DNA of 64,000 nt, taken from NCBI GenBank assembly GCA_942490705.1, contig CALNXY010000004.1:211092-275091 (forward strand), given 5' to 3'. The translations under genes were made by a program, and so were the position numbers. The notes beneath the pieces are model-generated. The model made no database searches, was not told where the DNA came from, and saw only the letters and a list, made by a program, of their open reading frames with translations. How positions within the stretch are numbered: the stretch's first letter is position 1; each line of letters begins with the position of its first letter. Source of the stretch: JAGRCP01 sp942490705. GTDB taxonomy: Bacteria > Chloroflexota > Anaerolineae > Caldilineales > Caldilineaceae. This document shows, one piece after another, positions 34,844-44,231 of this stretch.

Positions 34844-35896
34844 TCAACCTTCGTCTTCGCCGCGGAAGAGACGCAGATAGCTTTCGTACCGCTCAGAGTC
34901 GATCTGCCCCGCGTCGACCGCCGCGCGCACGGCGCAGCCTGGTTCATGGTCGTGGGTGCAAGAGGGGAAGCGGCAATCGTTAACGTACGGCTCCATGTCC
35001 TTGAAATAGAAGCCGAGATCGGCCGTATCGATATCATACAGCCCCAATTCGCGGATGCCGGGCGTGTCGGCGATGTAGGTCTCGTCGCCAAACGGCAGGG
35101 GCAACAGCTGAGCCGTCCGCGTGGTGTGCTTGCCCTTGTTCATAAAATCGCGCAGATCGCCCACTTCCAGATTGAGCGTCGGGTCGATGACGTTGATGAG
35201 GCTACTCTTGCCCACACCGCTGGGACCGGTGACCACCGTGATGCGATCAATGAGCGCGTTTTCCAACTCTGTAATGCCCTCGCCGCTCTCGGCGCTGGCG
35301 TAGATCACCCGATAGCCCATGCTTGCATAGAGGCCAAAGCGCTCCGCCGCCTCTTTACCATCGGCCAGATCCATCTTGTTGACACAGATAATCGTGGGCA
35401 GTTCGTTGGCTTCGGCCAGGACCAAGAAGCGATCCAGCATGCGCAGGTGAGGCTCCGGCTGGCGAATGGAGAAGACGACCATGGCTTGATCCGGGTTGGC
35501 GAGGATCACGTCCTCAGCCGGCACGCTCACCCCGGCTTGCTGTCTACTCAGCACGCTTTGCCGTTCATCGATGCGTTCGATGAGCCCCTTGTCCGGGCCA
35601 TTGGGCAGCACCCACACCCGATCACCCACGGCGACGAGCGTATCCTTGCTCTTTTCCTGACGCAGTCGACCCCGTACCTCACACTGGCGAATATGATGCT
35701 CAATCGTATCGTTCTCTTCGATCGACGTGCGCACATCAAAATGATGACCCAGTGCGCGGATAACGACGCCTTGAATCAGTTGGGCGGAGTCCTTCTTGGG
35801 CTTCGCCTTGCTGCTCTTTCGCTCAAAATAAGCTTCATCAATGTCGTCGTAATCGTCGCGTAAATCGGCGGCGCGAAACTTCTGACGTCTTGGCAA
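34844..35896 (-). CDS. rsgA: Ribosome small-subunit-dependent GTPase A
   Basis: 350 residues from TTG 35896, chosen because TGGAGG lies 6 bases upstream; ATG 35986 would add 30 residues and lacks a site. It has an OB-fold N-terminal part, then a circularly permuted GTPase with motif order NKMDLAD (G4), TGPSGVGKSSLIN (G1), NKGKHTTRTAQL (G2) and ADTPGIREL (G3). The C-terminal zinc site is CRFPSCTHDHEPGC. It assists late 30S subunit maturation. An acidic/basic N-terminal extension (residues 1-40) precedes the OB fold. Confidence 0.95.
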   Translation of the reverse strand: MPRRQKFRAADLRDDYDDIDEAYFERKSSKAKPKKDSAQLIQGVVIRALGHHFDVRTSIEENDTIEHHIRQCEVRGRLRQEKSKDTLVAVGDRVWVLPNGPDKGLIERIDERQSVLSRQQAGVSVPAEDVILANPDQAMVVFSIRQPEPHLRMLDRFLVLAEANELPTIICVNKMDLADGKEAAERFGLYASMGYRVIYASAESGEGITELENALIDRITVVTGPSGVGKSSLINVIDPTLNLEVGDLRDFMNKGKHTTRTAQLLPLPFGDETYIADTPGIRELGLYDIDTADLGFYFKDMEPYVNDCRFPSCTHDHEPGCAVRAAVDAGQIDSERYESYLRLFRGEDEG

Positions 35897-36183
35897 ATCG
35901 ATCCTCCACAAGCTGCCGCGGCGAGCGGTCGAAAGTGGGCCGATCTCAGGCGAAACAGCTTGGGCAGATGCCGTGAGACAGGCCATGATTATCCGGGTAC
36001 GGTCAAACCATTTGTTCTGATTTTGAGTGTATCAATTGGCGTGCCGCCTGTCAATTGAATCATGGCTCAATTCGTGCTTCCCGCACCGAACAGGATAGGC
36101 CGCGGATTATTCCGGATTGGACGGATGCGCGCGGATGAAAATGGATTGAAGACCGGGATGGACAGATTGAGTTGGCGCAGCAT

Positions 36184-36846
36184 TTATCCAGGCGATGTCG
36201 CATGATCCGGCGCCTGGCAGCAGCCGATGCTGTGGCCGTGGGCCAAGCAAACGCCGTCGATGCGTGCCGGAACTTCGATCCCGAATTGGGAGAGCAAGCT
36301 CTCTACTGCTCCCAGCGGCAGGCCCATGACGCTTGTGTAGCATCCGTCCAGCCGCGCGACGGGCGCAAAGGTCGGGTGCTGGATTGCGTAGGCCCCGGCT
36401 TTGTCGAAGGGGTCGCCCGTGGCCACATAGGCGTCAATTTCTGCGTCCGTATACGCACGCATGATGACGGCCGTTGAGTTGAGCCGCGTGTGAGATTCAC
36501 CCGACGGATAAGCCAACGCGCAGACCGCAGTATGGACGGCGTGGGGCGCCGCGCGTAGGATGCGCAACATGCGCGCTGCATCTTCGGCGTCCATCGGCTT
36601 GCCCAGCATCTCCCGTTCCATGGCGACGACCGTGTCGGAGGCAAGGATGAGGCAGGGGGGGCTCTCTTTCAGTTGCGCAGCGATGGCCAGGGCTTTTGCC
36701 TCGGCCAGGCGCAAGGCCGTCGCCGCCGGCTCTTCATCGGGCAACGGCGTTTCGTCGATATCGGCGGCCAGTGTCGTGAAGTTCAGACCAAGGTCATGCA
36801 AAAACTGGCGGCGGCGTGGGCTTTGCGAGGCGAGGATGAGCTCCAT
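36184..36846 (-). CDS. maf: Maf-like nucleotide pyrophosphatase
   Basis: 220 residues from ATG 36846 (MELILASQSPRRRQFL); the frame extends 13 codons upstream without a ribosome site. It has the Maf signature ASQSPRRR, the ITPase-fold catalytic DTVVAMEREMLGKP and the end of the fold GDPFDKAGAYAIQ with MGLPLGAVESLL. Maf proteins hydrolyse dTTP/UTP or modified nucleotides as house-cleaning enzymes. The last ~25 residues after IEVPARIDG are unlike the family and may stem from a repeat-rich insertion at the 3' end. Confidence 0.92.
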   Translation of the reverse strand: MELILASQSPRRRQFLHDLGLNFTTLAADIDETPLPDEEPAATALRLAEAKALAIAAQLKESPPCLILASDTVVAMEREMLGKPMDAEDAARMLRILRAAPHAVHTAVCALAYPSGESHTRLNSTAVIMRAYTDAEIDAYVATGDPFDKAGAYAIQHPTFAPVARLDGCYTSVMGLPLGAVESLLSQFGIEVPARIDGVCLAHGHSIGCCQAPDHATSPG

Positions 36847-37190
36847 AGAAACTGTTCCGAAATTGCGGCGCGAATTGTCTCGCACCGAGGAAGATGACTC
36901 GGCAACATTCTAGCACGCGCAGAGATGAGGGGCAATGGAAGTCCTTCTCAAGGTCAGGAATTCGCAACATGCGTCGTGAGAAGGATGGACCGCGGATCTT
37001 CGCTGATCCGGCAGATGTCAGCGGATCAATTCTCTCCTATCGAAAAAACCGATAACAATCCGCCGCATTCGGCATTTCCCGCAACTCTATGTCGATATAT
37101 TGAGGACTTTTGTTATTGGGCAGCAAGCCCGATTCTGAGGGGGATCGGCAACGGATTGCGTACGGTAGCCAGAGTTGGTTTGATACAAAC

Positions 37191-37238
37191 TACAGAACAG
37201 GCTACAGAACAGACTACTGAACAAAATACAGAGTAGAC
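37191..37238. repeat. 12-bp degenerate tandem repeat (four units)
   Basis: Units are TACAGAACAGGC, TACAGAACAGAC, TACTGAACAAAA and TACAGAGTAGAC. They would encode a Thr-Glu-Gln run in one frame, but the small frame 36925-37236 has no ribosome site and no recognisable content, so I read it as noncoding. The rest of the 520-base gap 36847-37366 shows degenerate CGCGGATC words near 36990-37025 and nothing else that I can support. Confidence 0.5.
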
Positions 37239-37366
37239 AGAACGCTTGGCTTCTGGCAATATGTCCGTCTACAAGAGTGCTTTTCCCGCTCCAACCGATG
37301 GTCTCTGGATGCAGCTGACCGAGCGCATCCAGTCTACTTGTGCCAGGAAAGGAACGAAGCGAGACG

Positions 37367-38419
37367 ATGGGCAATGATGCGTATCCAAGCAACGAGCAAC
37401 CGGTGTGCGTGGCGCTGATCGGCGCCGGCGGTATGGCTCGCCATCACGCCCGCCAGATATTGCGCCAGCCGCAGAATGGCACAATTGTGGCGATCTGCGA
37501 GCCGTCTGTCCAGGCCTATGGGCAGATGGCCGAAATTTTTGCTGAGGCCGGGCTGCCCGCGCCGCCCAACGTTCCTGATTTGGATAAGCTATTGGCCGAA
37601 TATGGTGAACGGCTCGATGCCGCTTTCATCTGCACGCCCCATGCGTTGCATCATGACCAGGCAAAGGCCTGCCTGGAAGCCGGGCTAGATGTCCTGCTGG
37701 AAAAACCCATGGTTATGAATGTGGCCGAGGCCGAGAGTCTGATCGAGACCCGTGACCGCACGGGCGGCCTGCTGGTCGTCGCCTTTAACGGCAGCCTCTC
37801 GCCCCAGGTCCGCAAGGCTTCGTCCCTTCTGCATAGCGGTGAGTTGGGTTCGATTCTGACGATCAGCGCCGTGGTGTGGCAGGGCTGGCGTCAGCAAACG
37901 GTCAACACGTGGCGCCAGGCGCCGGCGCTGGCCGGTGGCGGTTTCCTCTTTGATACCGGCGCTCATCTGCTCAATACCGTAGCCGATCTGGCCGGCGAAG
38001 ATTTTGTCGAGGTAGCCGCCTGGCTCGACCCACGCGGCGCACCGGTTGATATTTCAGGCACAGTCATGGCGCGGCTGGCTTCCGGCGCGCTAGTCAGCCT
38101 CAGCGGCTGCGGCGAGACGATCCATTCGTGTGCGTCTGACGTGCGCGTCTTCTGCGCCGGTGGCATTCTGCGTACCGGCGTGTGGGGCGAGCGCCTCCAA
38201 CTGCAACGCAGTGGCCAAAGCCGGCTGATGCCCGTACGCGTCGCACGGTCGCTTGGCCCCTGGGAGCAATTCGTGCGCGTACGGCGCGGCGAGTTGGCGA
38301 ACCCGTCACCGCCCGAGATCGGCCTGCGCATGGCGCGCCTGTGGGATGCGATTCAGGCGTCGGCGCTTCAAGGCGGTGCGCCGGTCACGACGGCCGCGCC
38401 CGCGGTCGCCGCTACGTGA
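37367..38419 (+). CDS. Gfo/Idh/MocA-family oxidoreductase
   Basis: 350 residues from ATG 37367. An N-terminal Rossmann domain with VALIGAGGMARHHARQIL (residues 11-28), the DAAFICTPHALHHDQAKACL step and the family Glu-Lys-Pro, LLEKPMVMNVAEAE near 115, is followed by the alpha/beta dimer domain with GGGFLFDTGAHLLNTVADL, which holds the catalytic Asp/His pair. It oxidises or reduces a sugar, inositol or related compound with NAD(P). The substrate is unknown. It ends 186 bases before the ilv promoter and is probably a separate transcript. Confidence 0.92.
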   Translation: MGNDAYPSNEQPVCVALIGAGGMARHHARQILRQPQNGTIVAICEPSVQAYGQMAEIFAEAGLPAPPNVPDLDKLLAEYGERLDAAFICTPHALHHDQAKACLEAGLDVLLEKPMVMNVAEAESLIETRDRTGGLLVVAFNGSLSPQVRKASSLLHSGELGSILTISAVVWQGWRQQTVNTWRQAPALAGGGFLFDTGAHLLNTVADLAGEDFVEVAAWLDPRGAPVDISGTVMARLASGALVSLSGCGETIHSCASDVRVFCAGGILRTGVWGERLQLQRSGQSRLMPVRVARSLGPWEQFVRVRRGELANPSPPEIGLRMARLWDAIQASALQGGAPVTTAAPAVAAT

Positions 38420-38605
38420 ACGGGTATCCAATCGCTTTGATACCTTAGTCGCGCCCATTCAGCCACAGGGGTCGATGCCGGTTGAGCCTGCATTGACCTG
38501 CGCCTTTCCGGCAATGTCAAAGGCGTGAAAGCAAACGGGGCAGCCGGCGTAACCGGCTTTCGCTGGCCCACAATCTGCGCGGATATTTTTTTCACCGATT
38601 TGCGG

Positions 38606-38634
38606 TTGACAAGCGTTTCGATCCGCGTTATACT
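38606..38634 (+). promoter_or_regulatory. Consensus sigma-70 promoter of the ilv leader
   Basis: TTGACA (38606-38611) and TATACT (38629-38634) are separated by exactly 17 bases. Transcription would start near 38641, about 66 bases before the leader peptide and 400 bases before ilvB. It is the best promoter match noticed in the window. The upstream part of the gap (38420-38600) contains a GCCGGTTGAGCCTG word near 38478 and no gene. Confidence 0.85.
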
Positions 38635-38706
38635 CTGGATCACATTTGACCGTCGCCTGCGCACGTGCAGGACTGTTTAGTCTAAAGAATCGACACGATT
38701 ACACAA

Positions 38707-38826
38707 ATGAACGCAGTGCTTGCTCTTTCCAACAGCCTGGTCGTCGTAGTAAGCGTCATTCTTATTCAGCTTTTGGTCGTAGTACTTAGCGATCAAAAGC
38801 CAGCGGCGGTTGGAATCAGCTTGTAG
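38707..38826 (+). CDS. ilv leader peptide (attenuation peptide)
   Basis: A 39-residue frame from ATG 38707 to TAG 38824-38826, too short for routine gene calling. It contains ten Val, eight Leu and three Ile, including the runs SLVVVVSVILIQLL (10-23) and VVVL (24-27). This is the composition of leader peptides that sense charged tRNA-Val, -Leu and -Ile. No strong Shine-Dalgarno is visible, only a GA-rich AAAGAA 17 bases upstream. It sits between a consensus promoter and an intrinsic terminator ahead of ilvB, which together define an attenuator. Confidence 0.85.
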   Translation: MNAVLALSNSLVVVVSVILIQLLVVVLSDQKPAAVGISL

Positions 38827-38886
38827 GCCTAAACGGCCACACGCTCAGGTCATTGCAGACCCTTCCCAACCGGGAAGGGTTTTTTT
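38807..38886 (+). terminator. ilv attenuator: intrinsic terminator with candidate antiterminator
   Basis: The terminator stem ACCCTTCCC (38859-38867) / GGGAAGGGT (38872-38880), with loop AACC, is followed by seven T (38880-38886). CGGTTGG (38807-38813), just before the leader stop codon, is exactly complementary to CCAACCG (38866-38872), which spans the left arm, loop and right arm of the terminator. A ribosome paused at the Val/Leu/Ile run (up to 38787) leaves 38807-38813 free, and the terminator cannot form. A ribosome at the stop codon covers it, and the terminator forms. The pairing is my reading and has not been folded by program. Confidence 0.8.
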
Positions 38887-39039
38887 GTGCTGTCAATTCG
38901 GGGCGTATCATTCGGGTCGATTTTTGTTCAGATCCTTCTTTTGCAGTTGAATGATAGCTGGAACGCTGTTTTCTCTTCAATCGATCATTAATCTTTTTGA
39001 AACCAAAGTAGCCGTACTATCGGTAAGGAGCCAATTGTC

Positions 39040-40824
<1,785 letters not shown>

Positions 40825-40833
40825 GGGACAATG

Positions 40834-40928
40834 GAACGCGGATTCGACGGAGTTTGCGAATGAAGGCGGATTTGTGTCTTTTAAAGACGAATCCGGCCTC
40901 TTCCGATAAATCCGCCTAATCCGCGTTC
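40834..40928. repeat. Nested palindromic element between ilvB and ilvN (CGCGGATT family)
   Basis: An outer perfect stem GAACGCGGATT (40834-40844) / AATCCGCGTTC (40918-40928) encloses an inner one, AGGCGGATTT (40864-40873) / AAATCCGCCT (40908-40917). A small GTCT/AGAC hairpin lies near 40876-40888. Degenerate relatives (CGCGGATT/AATCCGCG words) lie near 36101-36140, 36990-37025 and 42665-42765. In the transcript it could stabilise or attenuate between the two subunit genes. Confidence 0.55.
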
Positions 40929-40985
40929 TACTACAGCATATGCATCACATCAATAGCTATCAGAGTCTGCAAAGGAAGTGGGGTC

Positions 40986-41555
<570 letters not shown>

Positions 41556-41565
41556 TCATGCTTGC

Positions 41566-41602
41566 CAATTATCAATTGACAATTGGCAATGATCAATTAA
41601 TC
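41566..41602. repeat. AATTG-rich dispersed palindromic repeat, copy 2
   Basis: CCAATTATCAATTGACAATT continues into GGCAATGATCAATTAATC in the ilvN-ilvC gap. ATCAATTGACAATTGGCAAT (41573-41592) is the reverse complement of part of the copy at 5639-5658. Its self-complementary CAATTG units allow a small hairpin. Confidence 0.5.
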
Positions 41603-41634
41603 AACCTGTCACACAAGGGAAGAGAAGTTAAGTC

Positions 41635-42636
41635 ATGGCTCAGATTTATTACGACAACAACGCCGATCTCAGCCGCCTGGAAGGGCGCAAGATCGCGATT
41701 ATTGGGTACGGCAGCCAGGGACATGCCCATGCCCTCAACCTCCAGGATAGCGGCATGGATGTGCGTGTCGGCCTGCACGATGGCAGCAAGAGCAAGGCCA
41801 AGGCGGAAGCGGATGGGCTGCGCGTCTTGAGCAATGCCGAGGCCGCGGCCGAAGCCGACGTTATCATGATGCTCCTGCCCGATCCGCTTCAGGCACAGGT
41901 CTATGAAGCTGACGTGGCGCCGACTCTGAAGGCGGGCGATACCCTCATGTTTGCCCATGGCTTCAACATTCGCTACGGCTTCATCTCGCCGCCCGACTTC
42001 GTGAATGTATCCATGGTGGCGCCCAAAGCGCCCGGCCACCGCGTGCGCGAGGTCTTTATCGAAGGGTCGGGCGTGCCCGGCCTGGTCGCGGTCCATCATG
42101 ATGCCAGCGGAAACGCGCTGGACGATGCCCTGGCCTATGCCAAGGGCCTGGGTTGCACCCGCGCTGGCGTCATCGCAACGACCTTCAGCGAAGAGACAGA
42201 GACCGATCTCTTCGGCGAGCAGACCGTACTGTGCGGTGGCGTCAGCGAGTTGATCAAGGCCGGCTTTGACACACTGGTCGATGCGGGTTACCAGCCGGAG
42301 ATCGCTTACTTTGAATGCCTGCACGAACTCAAGCTCATCGTCGACCTGGTCTATCAGGGCGGTCTCAACTACATGCGCTACAGCGTCAGTGACACGGCCG
42401 AATGGGGCGACTACAAGAGCGGCCAGCGCATCGTCACCGACGAAACCCGCGCCGCAATGAAGCAAATCCTGGCTGAGATCCAGTCTGGCGCCTTCGCGGA
42501 AGAGTGGATGGACGAATACCACGGCGGCGGGGAAGTCTACTACGCCCGGCGTGAGAAGGAGCAGTCGCTGCCCATCGAAGAGGTTGGCAAAGACTTGCGT
42601 AAGATGATGAGCTTCATGGACGCTAAAGAGGTCTAG
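41635..42636 (+). CDS. ilvC: Ketol-acid reductoisomerase (class I)
   Basis: 333 residues, the usual class I length. Isomerises and reduces acetohydroxy acids to 2,3-dihydroxy acids using NAD(P)H and Mg2+. The Rossmann start is IAIIGYGSQGHAHALNLQDS; the cofactor-selecting loop GLHDGSKSK carries Ser/Lys residues, leaning to NADPH. MMLLPD, APKAPGHRVR and the C-terminal Mg-site helices FSEETETDLFGEQTVLCGG and IAYFECLHELKLIVDL follow. APKAPGH has Ala where PKGPGH is common. GGGAAGAGAAG precedes the ATG. Confidence 0.97.
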   Translation: MAQIYYDNNADLSRLEGRKIAIIGYGSQGHAHALNLQDSGMDVRVGLHDGSKSKAKAEADGLRVLSNAEAAAEADVIMMLLPDPLQAQVYEADVAPTLKAGDTLMFAHGFNIRYGFISPPDFVNVSMVAPKAPGHRVREVFIEGSGVPGLVAVHHDASGNALDDALAYAKGLGCTRAGVIATTFSEETETDLFGEQTVLCGGVSELIKAGFDTLVDAGYQPEIAYFECLHELKLIVDLVYQGGLNYMRYSVSDTAEWGDYKSGQRIVTDETRAAMKQILAEIQSGAFAEEWMDEYHGGGEVYYARREKEQSLPIEEVGKDLRKMMSFMDAKEV

Positions 42637-42822
42637 GCGCAAGAGGCGACAAGCTACTAGCAAATAGGGCGCGGATGGTTCTGAAATGGACGTTTTGATC
42701 GCCTGGAATGGCGCTGTGCGCCCACTGCGTGATCAGCCTGATCAGCCAAATCCGCGTTCTATTTGATGGCTCCCAAAGCAGTTTTTCCAAATCGTTTGGA
42801 TTCTTTCGCAATTTGTTCCGCG

Positions 42823-42847
42823 GGATATACCGCCCGCAGGTATATCC
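42823..42847. promoter_or_regulatory. 9-7-9 perfect palindrome just upstream of pyk
   Basis: GGATATACC (42823-42831), spacer GCCCGCA, GGTATATCC (42839-42847). It ends 13 bases before the pyk ATG, directly against the ribosome-binding region. It looks like either a dimeric-repressor operator or an RNA hairpin limiting translation. No T-run follows, so it is not a terminator. Confidence 0.5.
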
Positions 42848-42860
42848 TGGACAGATAATC

Positions 42861-44036
42861 ATGACTACAGTCATCGCAACCATCGGACCGGCGTGCGCTT
42901 CGGTCGAAACGTTGAGCAAAATGATCGAAGCCGGCATGCGCGTGGCGCGGATGAACTTCAGCCACGGCGACTATGCTTTTCACACGCGCATGGCCGGCCT
43001 CGTGCGTGAAGCGAGCGCATCAGTCGGCATCCCCGTGGCGCTCCTGGCCGACCTGCAGGGCGCCAAGGTGCGCCTGGGTTGGATTGAACGCGAAGTAAAG
43101 ATCTACGTGGATCAGCAGGTGATCTTGGTTGGCGTCGAGGTTGACGTACGTGAACGACCCGCTGATTTGGAAGCAGACGCGGTTATTCTGCCCGTGGATT
43201 TCGACTTGGCTCCCCATATCGCCGCCGGCGCCACGGTTCTGATCGACGACGGCAATATGGAATTGCAGGTGGAAGATGTGATCTTTCCGACTGAGGACAG
43301 CCATACCCATACCAACGCGGGCGGGCACGTTCATTGCCGCGTGATCCACGGCGGTACCGTCAAGCCACGCAAGGGGGTCAACGTGCCCTATACGATGTTG
43401 CCTATTCCAGCGCTGACCGACAAGGATCGTGCAGACGCTGCCTTTGCCGTCGGCATGGCAGTCGACTGGATCGCGTTGAGTTTTGCCGGCAGTGCGGACG
43501 ACGTCCACGAATTACGCTCCATCTGCGCCGAGGCGGATCACCATGGCCACGTACCACGCATCATGGCCAAGATTGAGCGGCCCGACGGCGTGGAAAACCT
43601 GGATGCGATTATCGAGGTAAGCGATGGCGTTATGGTGGCGCGCGGCGATCTGGCCCTGGAAACGAGCCCGTGGCAACTGCCGCTGTTACAGAAGCGGATC
43701 GTACGCGCGTGCAAGGATGCGGGCAAGCCGGTAGCCGTGGCGACGCAGATGCTGGAAAGCATGATCCAAAACCATCGCCCCACCCGCGCCGAAGTCAGCG
43801 ATGTCGCCAATGCCCTGCTCGACGGTGCCGACGCGGTCATGCTTAGCGCGGAGACGGCTGTTGGCGAGTATCCCGTCCAGGCCGTGCGCACGATGACGGT
43901 AATCAGCCAGGGCGTCATGCCCACGGTAGAAGGGCCGCTTCACCCGCTTGCGCTGCAGCCGGAACCCGCGGCTGGGGCGACAACGTTACCGCCGCTACGC
44001 AAGCGATCGCGCGATCGTCAAAGTTTTGTACTCTAA
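42861..44036 (+). CDS. pyk: Pyruvate kinase lacking the C-terminal regulatory domain
   Basis: 391 residues from ATG 42861; the frame extends to 42708, but those residues are unlike the family. It transfers phosphate from PEP to ADP. Active-site elements are present: TTVIATIGPAC, ARMNFSHGDY, LLADLQGAKVRLG, MAKIERPDGVENLDAI with VSDGVMVARGDLALE, and ATQMLESM/PTRAEVSDVANALLDG/MLSAETAVGEYP. The chain then stops within ~45 residues, whereas ordinary pyruvate kinases have a further ~120-residue C domain holding the effector site. Downstream bases 44037-44211 do not encode it in another frame. Placement inside the ilv-leu cluster links it to pyruvate supply. Confidence 0.9.
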   Translation: MTTVIATIGPACASVETLSKMIEAGMRVARMNFSHGDYAFHTRMAGLVREASASVGIPVALLADLQGAKVRLGWIEREVKIYVDQQVILVGVEVDVRERPADLEADAVILPVDFDLAPHIAAGATVLIDDGNMELQVEDVIFPTEDSHTHTNAGGHVHCRVIHGGTVKPRKGVNVPYTMLPIPALTDKDRADAAFAVGMAVDWIALSFAGSADDVHELRSICAEADHHGHVPRIMAKIERPDGVENLDAIIEVSDGVMVARGDLALETSPWQLPLLQKRIVRACKDAGKPVAVATQMLESMIQNHRPTRAEVSDVANALLDGADAVMLSAETAVGEYPVQAVRTMTVISQGVMPTVEGPLHPLALQPEPAAGATTLPPLRKRSRDRQSFVL

Positions 44037-44093
44037 ACGGGATCCGGGCAGTCGTTGGGCCCGGCGTGACGCCGAGAAAGGAGGTGATGGTCA

Positions 44094-44231
44094 ATGGATG
44101 ATGGCCTTAGTGACCTTCAGCTTTGCATCTGGTTGTCCCTATTTGCGGGCAGCCCATCGATTCCCATCAGCGAGCCCCAATTGACGCTCACCTCAAGGAG
44201 AACGGTATCCAATGAGCCAGCAACAGAATGA
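44094..44231 (+). CDS. Small upstream ORF overlapping the leuA start
   Basis: A 45-residue frame with a textbook ribosome site, AAAGGAGGTGAT (44077-44088), ahead of ATG 44094. It ends at TGA 44229-44231, 20 bases inside leuA in another frame. The peptide begins MDDGLSDLQLCIWLSLFAGS and contains seven Leu, three Ile and one Val. The perfect Shine-Dalgarno, stronger than that of leuA itself, and the overlap suggest a translated leader that couples to or regulates leuA. No terminator lies between, so the mechanism would be translational. Not recognised as any known protein. Confidence 0.6.
   Translation: MDDGLSDLQLCIWLSLFAGSPSIPISEPQLTLTSRRTVSNEPATE

Noticed and set aside
36925..37236. 104-codon frame with Thr-Glu-Gln repeats at its end
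   Set aside because: No ribosome site, no recognisable domain; the repeats come from a 12-bp tandem array and the rest overlaps degenerate intergenic repeats.
42708..42860. 51-residue N-terminal extension of pyruvate kinase
   Set aside because: Unlike the family, crosses the 25-base palindrome and the CGCGGATT repeat; ATG 42861 gives the normal N-terminus TTVIATIGPAC.
44037..44211. Frameshifted pyruvate kinase C domain downstream of pyk
   Set aside because: Translated the region in forward frames; none resembles the C domain, and the region is instead occupied by the leuA upstream ORF.
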